DNA of 64,000 bases, taken from assembly GCF_026151205.1 (NCBI RefSeq), contig NC_087078.1, positions 6,589,675-6,653,674 of the forward strand. The letters are read 5' to 3'. Every line of letters begins with the position of its first letter. Position 1 is the stretch's first letter. The translations under genes were made by a program, and so were the position numbers. Origin of the DNA: Bolinopsis microptera. Its lineage: Eukaryota > Ctenophora > Tentaculata > Lobata > Bolinopsidae. The notes beneath the pieces are model-generated. The model worked only from the letters and a program-made list of their open reading frames with translations, searched no databases and was not told the DNA's origin. Below, piece after piece: positions 1-11,700 of the stretch.

Positions 1-889
1 GGCGCCAAAGTGTCTCCCTGCATCACTCCTGCTAGAATGAAGAATGCTTCACTCAGACCATCCTCGGTAATCACACGAGCAAATGTATCTGCATACATTC
101 TTTGTATCAAGCCTACAATCTCCTTGGGAATTCCATATGCCAGGAGGATCTTCATGAGGAGTCCACGGTGCACGCTGTCGAATGCCTTCTTGAAATCAAT
201 GAAGAGCATTACCGCGGTCAGATCTTTATCCCGGGCTCCCTCAAATACCCTTCTTAGGCCAAGAATATGACTAGTTGTTGACCTACTCTCTCTGAATCCG
301 TTCTGATTGATCCTTAAGATGTCTTCCATGGCAGGTTTGATCCTGTTCAGTATCATCTTATTGAGAGTCTTACTCACTATAGATGTCAGTGCAATACCTC
401 TAAAGTTATCTACTTTGGTCAAATTCCCTTTCTTTGGAACAGGCACAATGGGTGCTTCCATTGGTCAGGAACATCGCCATCAACTAGTGCTTTATTGCAG
501 AAGTCAAGGAACAAATCATCAACATCTACCCTCTTCAGTACTTCAGGGGCAACTCCATCCTCTCCAAATGCCTTACCTTCTTTAATCGATTTCGTAGCCT
601 CCTCCAGTTCGGTCTTGGTGAACTTATCCACACTGATGTTTTGTGGTGGATGTACGACTGGTATGTCCACTTCTTCGTTTGGAACTACTGGAGGTTGTCC
701 AAGTAGCTTGGTAAAGTGGTCTTTCCAGGCTCTCAATCTACCCTCTCTACTACCTCCTTCTACAAGACCACATGGCTTCTTCTTTCTCCCACTGACCTCA
801 TTAACAAGATTCCAGCTCTCTTTGTTCTTGCATCTATCGGCTGCGTTTTCAGCTTTACTTATTTTCTGTTTAAGCAGCTCTTCCTCCAC
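1..889 (-). pseudogene. LINE reverse transcriptase, N-terminal part, frameshifted
   Basis: The frame 419-889 encodes the lead-in to a LINE reverse transcriptase (SGRKKKP, ELEEATKSIKEGKAFGEDGV, then DQWKHPL). One frame further on, reading continues with VPKKGNLTKVDNFRGIALTS, then NQNGFRESRST, and motif A as FIDFKKAFDSV near 165-210. The break between frames is near 460. The FADD/YADD motif is off the left edge, so completeness cannot be judged. It would copy LINE RNA into DNA at the nicked target. Confidence 0.8.
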
Positions 890-947
890 AGTACGGTAGC
901 ATGCAGAGAGAGTGTCTTTCTCCTCAGCAACTGTCTGTCTGTTGTCT

Positions 948-1894
948 TCACAAGTATCCAGATGGTAGGTCTCCTAGGTCAGAGCCCAGGGAATTGAAAG
1001 AGTTGCATGGCTCGGTGTTCTTTATTGAGCTCCTCCACTTCTTCCGTACCAGGACATAGTCAATCTGGCTCCTAGTTAGTACTCCATCTGAGAGGTGATT
1101 CCACTGCTTACCAGGACTCTTCTGAAAACGATGATTCGTCGCCTCTAACTCTCCCTCCAGCAGTGTATCCCTGAGCAGATGACCATTACGATTGGTCACT
1201 TGATGCCAGTACCATCCCGTATCTTCACCATTCAACTTGCTGAGGTGAGCATTAAGATCTCCTATTACAGGTAGTAGATGATGAGAGGGGACCTCCCTTA
1301 CTGCTGCTCTCAAGCAGTCGTGAAACTCTTCGGCTTCTTCGAAAGTTGCGGATTCCGTTGGACTATACACAGAGATTATGGTTAATCTTGGGTTTCCGTC
1401 CAACGACACAAGCATGCAGCGCTTACTATAGGTCTTGATAAGACTAACTGCATTAAAGGCTTGTTTAGTCAGCAGGAATCCCACTCCTCCTGTAGACGCT
1501 TGTGCTCTGTTTCTCCATGCTGAAGTTGTTATTAGGTGGACTCCCTTCTTGTGCCTCTCTATCTTGACTTCTTCATCATGCACAACTCGGTGTTCTTGTA
1601 TATTGCAAGGACAGATATCTGACTGCGCAAGAAAAGAGTAACCATTTCAAGCCGTTTAGAAAACTCCCTCACAGTACGGACATTAAGAGTCCCAATGATA
1701 CTCTTCTTTGTACAACTAACTACTCCTCCACTATTTTTTTGTTTTTTGATGTTTTCTGTTGGCTTTCTAGGATTCATAAACACATCATCAGCTGCCCGTC
1801 CACTATGTGGGTTTAGGACAACCGAGTCATAACTGTACTGATCCTCGATATGCCTGGTAGGGGCTTGAACCCTAGTGCTTTTGGTTGTAACCAT
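948..1894 (-). pseudogene. LINE endonuclease domain, frameshifted
   Basis: Two minus-strand frames (1559-1894 and 948-1583) together give an exonuclease/endonuclease/phosphatase fold. The N-terminal part has GTLNVRTVRE. The next frame carries IQEHRVVHDEE, GVGFLL, VIGDLNAHL (catalytic D and N), RNGHLLRD and SQIDYVLV. The two frames are offset by an apparent 2-base insertion near 1600. A second break follows GSD, where the family has the catalytic SDH. In an intact LINE this domain nicks the target DNA to start reverse transcription. The breaks mean this copy cannot do so. Confidence 0.8.
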
Positions 1895-2664
1895 ATCTGT
1901 TTTTCAAAAGGCTAAGTAACCCAGTGAAGTCCCCTTCACTGTGGCAAATGGTCACTAATCCCAATGCCACGCCACCGGAACATTGGGGAAAACCGCAGGA
2001 ACATTTTACCAACTCGAACATGTAAACGTTAACCACATGATGATGAACATAACGTTTATCAGGCTGTATCACTAGCACTCAACTTTACTCTACTCGATCT
2101 TCACCTGTTCCATGCAGGACTTAGTCTTAAGCTTATGACCTAAAGCGTAAGGGAGTTAGAGCGTGAAACAGAAAATTCCGCTTTGACGAGGGCTAACTCT
2201 CGCTCTGACTACCGGTTACCCTGGCACAGGGAGCTGTATCCTATCTAACATAGCGTGGTCCAGTCTGACTGGGTCGTAGTAGAATAGGTTTGGAGGGTAA
2301 CAGCCTACACCTCTTTAACTACTGTGCAATCTACAGTAAAGATTTATGAGTCTCCGAGCCCCTTGTGAGCCAATAGTTTAGGAGTCAATGACGTTTTGTG
2401 ATTGAGCTCCTCGGGACTCATTGTTTCCCGTCGCCCTTCCTGTATTTAGCCTGGACACAGCCCAGTTTCCAGTCTTCACCACGTGGAGGTAGCAGGGGAG
2501 GACTTGATGTGGAGTGGCTATCATCATGTTGACTGATGATTAACTGGAAGGGGGCACCACAGGGATACCCCTTTTCAAAGTTCTGACAACCTCACGGCAG
2601 CACAGGGTTTCTATCCAGCAGTGACACTTTGGGCCACCTAACCTTCACACAACCATTGGAAGAC

Positions 2665-2730
2665 CAAAGCCTGAAGTAGGACATTACAATTGCACTGATC
2701 AAGGATTCACAGTGTGTCAATGTAAAACTA
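2665..2730 (+). pseudogene. Fragment of a DSL-domain gene copy next to the LINE
   Basis: About 55 bases match the first DSL unit of the intact gene at about 7660-7715 (the codons for [10 protein letters not shown] and onwards) with a few differences and a frame break. It lies directly at the LINE's outer end. Since DSL units come after the MNNL part in the gene, this fragment precedes and is separate from the copy at 3181-4041, which implies a third copy. Confidence 0.6.
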
Positions 2731-3079
2731 CAATTACATTGTTACAACATCAAGTAACAAAGTAACAATTACCTTTACTTATTCCTTGTGTACTTTATGT
2801 GTTAACATGTGCGTTTTCTCTGTGGTGGGTAAGATGTATGGACATGTCTAGTAGAGGAGCTCTGTTGCAGTGATGGTTCTACTTTTCCTGCTCTTGCAAC
2901 TCTTTCAAGTGATATTTGACTGTTTTAATCGTGCCACCTGGGTAACAACTCGTGGCTCTATCTCTGTCCAACAATAATATTTTATCATCACACGAGTTGT
3001 ATCGTCCGTAGTCCGTACACTTTACTTTCTTAACTACCAGGAACAGCTACAATGTTGATTGACGATGTCAATCCGTCGA

Positions 3080-3110
3080 GATCGTTGCTCTGCGAAGCAG
3101 AGCAACGATC
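3080..3110. repeat. GC-rich perfect hairpin
   Basis: A 14-base stem around a 3-base loop (gatcgttgctctgc, gaa, then the exact complement) sits in a short GC-rich island (about 3060-3180) that contrasts with the AT-rich surroundings. Its role is unknown; it could be part of a short transposable element. Confidence 0.6.
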
Positions 3111-3180
3111 GCCGATGCGAAGCAAGAATGCTAGTTTGCCCGGCGCGTCGAAGCGGCGAAGTCCTCCAACTACAATGCAG

Positions 3181-4041
3181 TGGGTTAAATAAAGTTTCTG
3201 AGTTACGAGGATTTGTATGACTGCAGCAATGAGGTACCTATGGCGGATGATTGTGATTTCTACTAGTGTTCAGACCAATTATTATAATTGAGGATGAAAA
3301 TGGTAATGTTCTACACAAAATAACAAAGACTACAGTTACCAAAGACACAGCAATTGCTGATTTAGCAAAAGTAGCGGAGCTCAAAAATACAATTCAGATC
3401 AGTGTACCGACAAATAAAACAGTAAGGATTTTTACCAAAATATGGGACAGTGAGACTGGAGCTGATAAATAAAGAGTCAGGGAGATAAACAACTTCAGGG
3501 CTCTTTTCGATGTTGTGTCAGTCTGTGATGATTGGAAACTGGCGGTAAAGTGTAAACAACATAGGAACAACTGTTAGCTTTATATAAACTTACTCAGTGT
3601 AATACTAATTTTATCGGTCTTGTAAAACGAGACATTTCACAGATCTCTGTGATGAGTGCATAGAATACCACTACAGTAAAGATAATTATTTTGAAGCTAT
3701 TCCCACTGTTTTGGATCATTCCTATGAGAATATTGAAAATTCCAACTACAATAACTATTTTTCAACCGACGAAGGCCACTATTATACCGGAGTGTGGATA
3801 GCAGCAGTTGTCTTTCTAACACTGGTTCTGGCTGCATTTTGTATTCTACACTCACGTAGAGAACTTCTCTTCTCGGAATTTGATCTACGTTAATGTAATT
3901 AGTACTGCAGTATCCAACCAGACTGAAGAAATGGTGGCTACTCATGGAACAAGTACGACAATGCTGTTTACAAGTAACTTCTGAAGATGCTACTTACATC
4001 GACAACACTATTGATGGAACCTCATCCAACTACTCAAAATA
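3181..4041 (+). pseudogene. Degraded paralogue of the multi-DSL receptor gene
   Basis: This block parallels the gene at 7165-8860 in order. It starts with an MNNL-like part: a KFLSYED-like stretch near 3190, then the IIEDENGN and IQISVPTNKTVRIFTKIWDS frame at 3266-3472. A collapsed cysteine region with only traces of DSL units follows (3590-3690). Then come a membrane segment (GVWIAAVVFLTLVLAAFCIL, 3790-3850) and a tail that keeps [10 protein letters not shown] (about 3975-4010). Internal stops, frame breaks and loss of most DSL units show it no longer encodes the receptor. A short membrane-protein frame (3711-3893) survives, but nothing suggests it is used. Confidence 0.75.
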
Positions 4042-4046
4042 AAACA

Positions 4047-4195
4047 TCATATATAGATTTTTAACACATCGTCAAGATAATATTTTGTCGGATCCTCTGA
4101 CAGACGCTCTCCTGCTCGCTCAAGATCTCCTTTCAAACACTCCCTTTCTTCTGACTCTCCAAGATACTCGTTCACTTTGTGACAGCTAAACAGAC
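4047..4195 (-). CDS. Possible 3'-terminal exon of an unidentified minus-strand gene
   Basis: On the minus strand a good acceptor (ctgtttag) is followed by about 49 codons rich in G-starting codons and charged residues (HKVNEYLGESEEREC, then GERLSEDPTKYYLDD), ending at TGA. I do not recognise a domain. No upstream exon was found between here and 5513, and its phase does not match a simple donor in the cyclase's last exon. The plus strand is also open here, so chance is possible. Confidence 0.25.
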
Positions 4196-5512
4196 TCTAC
4201 TGGTCACATATCAGTATTGGTATCTCGTGACTGTGTCATGTTGAAGTTAGAACGTGTAATTTGTTAAGCGCTACAATTCAATAGTCTTATTTGATGGACA
4301 TTGTGATAACAATTTCATTTATTAATTCGACTTATCGCATAATGCCAGATTGTTTACAATTAAAATACTGACATGAAGTATAATATTAAAAAAAGAGGTA
4401 AAATACAACAAATTGTATGATATTTAGATAATATAGTTTATTCGTTATACTACATCATTGAACTATTTAGAACATATAACTCTGCCAAAAAACACGTGAT
4501 ACCAGCAGTTAATACTTAATCCTTAGGGTTTTAAATATTAGTCAATAGGTATAATCCATCAACTAGAAAACTTTACCAACTTTATTATTACGTTTATACG
4601 ACTAAATATAATATCGCAACAAATTCTACTTTTCGACTTAGAGTGAAAGATCACTGGAATCTCTTATCATACCAATCGAATATTTTATTGGTGTCACTGA
4701 TTGAAAAACGAAAAGTCGAATTTGTCGAGAAAACTAGTCCTGGTTTGATACAATTCAAGGACATTTTGAATGTTAAATAAAATACTTAAAACTAACATCT
4801 TAGCAGAAACCATATGTACAGAAATCTGTTCGTACATTTTTCAGACGACTCGTACAAATACATTGAACACTAAATTCTCCTTCATCATAGAATAATAAAT
4901 ACAAATAAAACAAATCATAAATTTCACGTTTTACCGTTTTTTTCTAACAGAAATAAAAGAATAATATCTCCTCCGTTTAAAGCTGACTAAAGTTATTTCA
5001 TCTTTCGTTGCTAAGACCAAAACTTCTAGCTTCTTACACTGCATAGTTACAGATGTAAAGGTGAATAGTATTCGAATGTCCAATCCTAAATCTGACATTC
5101 TTGATATTTATTTTGGGACTCCTTATTTCAGATTGTGTGGTACACATACTGCTAACAAAGCATACTATGACCATAACTGGATTATGTATCATCCTTTAAA
5201 TATTTGCAGTTAGATATGATTCTCCAATTAACTGTTGACTTGAAGTCCTCGTTAATGGTTACATGTTTGTATATATATACAGACAGGTTTGATAAAGATA
5301 CGTTGCTCTGGTAACCTCCAACAACAGGAAATAACTCTTCCTGCACAAGGTCGATGAGAACTGCGGATAATCTTGTGCTGTGTTCAACGCATGTTCTGAG
5401 AGCAGATATTACATGACAGTGGGTCTCGGATCACCATATTTGGTAATGTTACCACGGCAACACTATCATATTTGGTAATGTTACCACAGCAACACTACCT
5501 TACATGGTCACA
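4196..5512. other. AT-rich region 3' of the cyclase gene
   Basis: I see no gene. About 5431-5508 holds two near-identical copies of a 34-base unit around the motif tttggtaatgttaccac, within what should be the cyclase 3' untranslated region. Confidence 0.5.
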
Positions 5513-5793
5513 TCACACAACAGCTCTCGGATCACCGTTAGGTTCTGACAGATCGTGCTCTACTAACAACTTCACGTTATCAGACGACCCACCGTTACTT
5601 TGAGGAGAGTTCAGTGGTTTAAGGGCGAGAGGGACGTTAGTTCTGGAGGGTTGGGTAGGAGCCCTACCAGTTACCCAGTAGGTGAATATCTCCCCTTTAC
5701 CCTTGATGTCGGTTATACCGCGAGGTTCCAGGGTGTGTGTACCATTGAGAGAGAGAGCTTCGTATGTTTCTGGACTACAGTGTATCTTAAGAG
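5513..5793 (-). CDS. Cyclase exon 24: end of catalytic domain and C-terminal tail
   Basis: After acceptor ccctgcag it reads [14 protein letters not shown], then [20 protein letters not shown], the standard end of a class III cyclase domain. A 40-residue tail rich in Ser, Asn and Pro follows, ending [11 protein letters not shown] and a TGA at 5513. The tail has no recognised motif. The exon lies on the far side of the DSL gene, which places that gene inside the last intron. Confidence 0.93.
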
Positions 5794-8700
5794 CTGCAGG
5801 GAGTGTTGGTTAGGTTCTAGCAGTAGCTGTGATGATACTGATAGGTCGTTGACATATTACGCAATCACGTTTTGGACAATTTTAACCCCCTCCTCCCTCC
5901 GTAATCAGTTTTACACGTAACTATTGTAGTATTGTGTCAAAATTACACTAGTGTAATCATTTGTAAACCCCCTCCCCCCTCAGCTGATTACGTAATATGT
6001 AAACGACCCCTTAGGTTCCAGCCATATCTGGGATAATGTTACAACAAGAGAGATCAGACGAAGATTAGTTAATTATTTAAGAATTAAGTCCTCTGATTGA
6101 ATTTGGTTGTGATAATGTCAGAAAAATATTTCAGGAATTTACCAAAGAGCTAAAGAAACACAAAATAAAATAAAATACTAGCGTGCTTGGATCATCAGAG
6201 ATCATATCTATATCTGAACGCTATAAAACGAAAAATGTGCCATCTTTTAATTCTTGGGAGGAGTCAAGCTGTATCATCATATGAACTTGTGCCACCCAGT
6301 ATTTAAACTTACAACTTGTTACACGTTCAATATTTGTCAACGAATTGGTACTGGTAGTTTAAGTTTCACGACTTTTGGCTTTTGACTTAAGTCATGTTAT
6401 CCGATAAAAAGAAATAATGTTAGATGAAACCAAATTTATATTTTTAAGTTTAAATGTTGTTTCAGAGTGACGAACGAATTATTTAAAGATTTCGAAAATT
6501 AAACTTATATGAAACAAAATGATAAAATATTAAAAGTTAGTACAGTTGCCGCCAGCATCAACAGCTAGTTTCCTGGAGAGAAACCAACTTGGAAACTTCA
6601 CCTCACGAGCGAAAGAGACCTGATAACAACTGACGTATGTACAACATCAAGTATCTGAATTAACTTATTCAGTTATTCCGTTTGAACTGTGTTTTCTCAG
6701 TTGCAGGTAGACTCACGAATACTAGTTGATTAGCTGCTTTATTGTTGTGCGGATGGTTGTGCTATTTCTGGTTTTACAGCTTCTACTGATGGTATGTCAT
6801 TTGGCTATTTCTCGTATTTTATCCTTTATGGAAATCTACAGATTTCTTCAGATTTTCTTTAGCACAACCTTAGAATTCAACCGATTAGATATGTAGTATA
6901 TAATATCTTTCTTTAATTTCTGATCGATAAAATAGTTTATTATAACAATCTGTTTTCGCTCTTTTGAGTGGGTCGATCATATAATTGATGTTTTGGGACA
7001 AAGTGAGAGTCTTCACTCAGTTTGAGTCTTCACTTAGTGAGAGTCTTCACTCAGTTCTTAAAAACTGAGTGGAGACTCTCACTTTGTTCCAAAACATCAA
7101 TAAAAACAGTTTAATCATAATTAATATTCTTTAAATTATTGACTTTCAGGAGAAACTGTACTCTAGTGGGGTTGGTGAAATCAAGTTTCTGAGGTATGAG
7201 GACAATATTTATCGTGTCCATGGCCTCTCTTCTTATACCTGTGACTTCTACTTCAAACCACTGAAGATTCAAGACGGTAACGGAAATATTCTGTGGAGCG
7301 TAGCAGAAACTGACACTACCGATAACACAGCTAATGTTGATTTGACTACGGTCAGTCAGCTCAGCAGTCCAATTCAGATCAATATTCTGACAAATAGGAC
7401 GGTTAAAATTGTTACCACGGTGTGGGATAGTTATACTTTTGGTGACAAAAAAGTAAGAGAAATAACAGATTTCATGGTTCCATTTAGCACTGTATCAGTT
7501 GGTGATGATTGGAAACAGGCAATAAAAACCAGCTCAAACCCAGTTATGAAATTTACTGTTCAATATAAACTTACACAGTGTGATGGTCATTTTGCCGGAC
7601 CAGGATGCAACTTTTGTGAAGTCAACTACTTCACCGGTCTGTGTAACAAGTATTGTGCGCCTGTAGTAGGACAATACAATTGCACTGATCAAGGAACGAA
7701 GGTGTGTCTAGGACACTGGAATGGTACTGACTGTGATTCTTGTATCAATCATTATTATGGAACAGATTGTTCAAAGTTATGCAACGAAACTTTGCAATAC
7801 ACGTGTGATGAATCAGGAGACAAAGTTTGCAAGGACAACTTCTATCCGAAACAGCAATGTGATAAATCATGTGTTTCTGTAACAGGAAGGTACAATTGCA
7901 GCGACCAAGGGGATAAAGTTTGTCTAGGACACTGGAATGGTACTGAATGTGGCTCATGCTCTCTCAATTACTTCATACCAGATTGTTCAAAGTTCTGTAA
8001 TGAGACAGCAAACTACACATGTGATGATTCTGGAGATACAAAATGCAAGGACAACTTCTACCCAAATCAGCAGTGTGACACGTTCTGTAAGCCAAAAACT
8101 GGTTTCTACACCTGCAATTCTACGACTGGCGAGAAAAAATGCGGGAACAGAACAACTGGAAAACAATGTGACCAATGTGTAGTGAATTACTATCCTCAAG
8201 GAGAATGTGGTGTGTTCTGTGAGCCCGAGGAGGGTAACTACAGTTGTAGTGATGATGGAGAGAAGATATGTTTTAAAAACAGAGCTAGTGCAGACTGCAC
8301 ATCTTGCATAGAAAACCACTATGGGAGAACATGCACTAAGTTCTGTAAGGAAACCACGAAATATAACTGCTCTGAAGATGGTAACAAGATATGTTTGGAC
8401 AACTCAACTAGTATTGCAAATAATTGCAAAAAAGGTAACCCAGGAATCACAAAAAGCAGTTCTACTAGAGGCCGTTTTGTTCAATGGTTTATTAACTTCT
8501 TATCACTAAAATAAACTAATTTTCAACAATGATTTAATTATTAATATTCAGGTACCCATCAGATAACAGTCTGGACAGTATCAGGTGTGGCAGCAGTCCT
8601 CTTCATGATACTGATTTTAGGTGCATTTTATATTCTACAATTACGCAGAAAGCAGGAAAACATATCGGCCGGCAATGTAGTTTATGTTAATACTGCACTT

Positions 8701-11700
8701 CCAGACACACCCGAATATATCCCCACCGCTGAAAACAATTACGACAATGTTGTTCTCCATGTAACATCTGAAGATGCTACCTACATCGACAACACTATTC
8801 TTTCGGATGAAGCAACATATACGTATGCTCGAGTTGAAGATATGGCCAGAATAAAGAAGTAATTAGCACCTGCGAGACGTGTTATGTGCTGTAAAGCTAG
8901 GGTCTTAGGTCGAGCAGAGTCGTGACTTGACATGATTTCATTAAAACTTATTAGGAAATCTGATTTTAGACTGTATTCAATATTTAATTACTTATTTAAG
9001 TTACTGTAAGAAGGATAAGGAGCATGTTAAATATTTAATCCAATATTTTATAGAAAATGTATTTTAGTTATTATGTTTCAGCTTAAAAGAAGAAAAGGGG
9101 AAAGGTTACAATTTTTGGGAACAATGAGCATTCAGCATTGGATTAAGTTAAGAAATCTATTTTTCATGGGAGGATTCCTGGAACTGTGCCTGACAACGAC
9201 AGTTCTAAACAATATATTCATTCCAAAAGTTATACTTGTATTGATTGACAAAAAGCAAAACAATAAGAATAACTCACGGAGTCCATTGCTCTCCATACGA
9301 CTAGCCATGTTGACAGTATCCCCGAACAAACAATACCGTGGCATAGCTAACCCCACCACTCCCGCACACACTGGGCCTGTGTGCAGACCGATACGGAGGT
9401 CACACCTTTTGTCTGGTAAGTGTCTGATCTTGAAGGTCCTGGGGAGTGGTTATTGCTAATGGTGATACATTTTGTCTGGTAAGTGTCTGATCTTGAAGGT
9501 CCTGGGGAGTGGTTATTGCTAATGGTGATACATTTTGTCTGGTAAGTGTCTGATCTTGAAGGTCCTGGGAGAGTGGTTATTGCTAATGGTGATACATTTT
9601 GTCTGGTAAGTGTCTGATCTTGAAGGTCCTGGGGGAGTGGTTATTGCTAATGGTGATACATTTTGTCTGGTAAGTGTCTGATCTTGAAGGTCCTGGGGAG
9701 TGGTTATTGCTAATGGTGATACATTTTGTCTGGTAAGTGTCTGATCTTGAAGGTCCTGGGGGAGTGGTTATTGCTAATGGTGATACATTTTGTCTGGTAA
9801 GTGTCTGATCTTGAAGGTCCTGGGAGAGTGGTTATTGCTAATGGTGATACATTTTGTCTGGTAAGTGTCTGATCTTGAAGGTCCTGGGAGAGTGGTTATT
9901 GGTAATGGTGATACATTTTGTCTGGTAAGTGTCTGATCTTGAAGGTCCTGGGGAGTGGTTATTGCTAATGGTGATACATTTTGTCTGGTAAGTGTCTGAT
10001 CTTGAAGGTCCTGGGGGAGTGGTTATTGCTAATGGTGATACATTTTGTCTGGTAAGTGTCTGATCTTGAAGGTCCTGGGGGAGTGGTTATTGCTAATGGT
10101 GATACCTTTTGTCTGGTAAGTGTCTGATCTTGAAGGTCCTGGGGGAGTGGTTATTGCTAATGGTGATACCTTTTGTCTGGTAAGTGTCTGATCTTGAAGG
10201 TCCTGGGGGAGTGGTTATTGCTAATGGTGATACCTTTTGTCTGGTAAGTGTCTGATCTTGAAGGTCCTGGGGAGTGGTTATTGCTAATGGTGATACCTTT
10301 TGTCTGGTAAGTGTCTGATCTTGAAGGTCCTGGGGAGTGGTTATTGCTAATGGTGATACATTTTGTCTGGTAAGTGTCTGATCTTGAAGGTCCTGGGGGA
10401 GTGGTTATTGCTAATGGTGATACCTTTTGTCTGGTAAGTGTCTGATCTTGAAGGTCCTGGGGAGTGGTTATTGCTAATGGTGATACATTTTGTCTGGTAA
10501 GTGTCTGATCTTGAAGGTCCTGGGGAGTGGTTATTGCTAATGGTGATACATTTTGTCTGGTAAGTGTCTGATCTTGAAGGTCCTGGGGGAGTGGTTATTG
10601 CTAATGGTGATACCTTTTGTCTGGTAAGTGTCTGATCTTGAAGGTCCTGGGGAGTGGTTATTGCTAATGGTGATACATTTTGTCTGGTAAGTGTCTGATC
10701 TTGAAGGTCCTGGGGAGTGGTTATTGCTAATGGTGATACATTTTGTCTGGTAAGTGTCTGATCTTGAAGGTCCTGGGGAGTGGTTATTGCTAATGGTGAT
10801 ACATTTTGTCTGGTAAGTGTCTGATCTTGAAGGTCCTGGGGGAGTGGTTATTGCTAATGGTGATACATTTTGTCTGGTAAGTGTCTGATCTTGAAGGTCC
10901 TGGGGGAGTGGTTATTGCTAATGGTGATACATTTTGTCTGGTAAGTGTCTGATCTTGAAGGTCCTGGGGAGTGGTTATTGCTAATGGTGATACATTTTGT
11001 CTGGTAAGTGTCTGATCTTGAAGGTCCTGGGGGAGTGGTTATTGCTAATGGTGATACATTTTGTCTGGTAAGTGTCTGATCTTGAAGGTCCTGGGGAGTG
11101 GTTATTGCTAATGGTGATACATTTTGTCTGGTAAGTGTCTGATCTTGAAGGTCCTGGGGGAGTGGTTATTGCTAATGGTGATACATTTTGTCTGGTAAGT
11201 GTCTGATCTTGAAGGTCCTGGGGGAGTGGTTATTGCTAATGGTGATACATTTTGTCTGGTAAGTGTCTGATCTTGAAGGTCCTGGGGGAGTGGTTATTGC
11301 TAATGGTGATACATTTTGTCTGGTAAGTGTCTGATCTTGAAGGTCCTGGGGAGTGGTTATTGCTAATGGTGATACATTTTGTCTGGTAAGTGTCTGATCT
11401 TGAAGGTCCTGGGGAGTGGTTATTGCTAATGGTGATACATTTTGTCTGGTAAGTGTCTGATCTTGAAGGTCCTGGGGGAGTGGTTATTGCTAATGGTGAT
11501 ACATTTTGTCTGGTAAGTGTCTGATCTTGAAGGTCCTGGGGGAGTGGTTATTGCTAATGGTGATACATTTTGTCTGGTAAGTGTCTGATCTTGAAGGTCC
11601 TGGGGAGTGGTTATTGCTAATGGTGATACATTTTGTCTGGTAAGTGTCTGATCTTGAAGGTCCTGGGGGAGTGGTTATTGCTAATGGTGATACATTTTGT

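Larger units (their letters stand above)
1..2664 (-). mobile_element. APE-type non-LTR retrotransposon (LINE), 5' part, inactive
   Basis: On the minus strand this runs from a GC-richer 5' leader (about 2080-2664), through an apurinic-type endonuclease (about 950-1894), into a reverse transcriptase that continues off the left edge. The order leader-endonuclease-RT and the motifs fit LINEs whose endonuclease is often annotated as craniofacial-development-protein-2-like. At least three frame breaks (near 1600, 985 and 460) make it inactive. The right boundary is placed where similarity to the DSL gene begins (about 2665), so the element seems to have inserted into a copy of that gene. The exact clade (RTE, CR1 or other) is not determined. 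Confidence 0.85.

Noticed and set aside
5600-5920. 106-codon plus-strand open frame
   Set aside because: It is the antisense shadow of cyclase exon 24, whose minus-strand translation matches the end of the cyclase domain.
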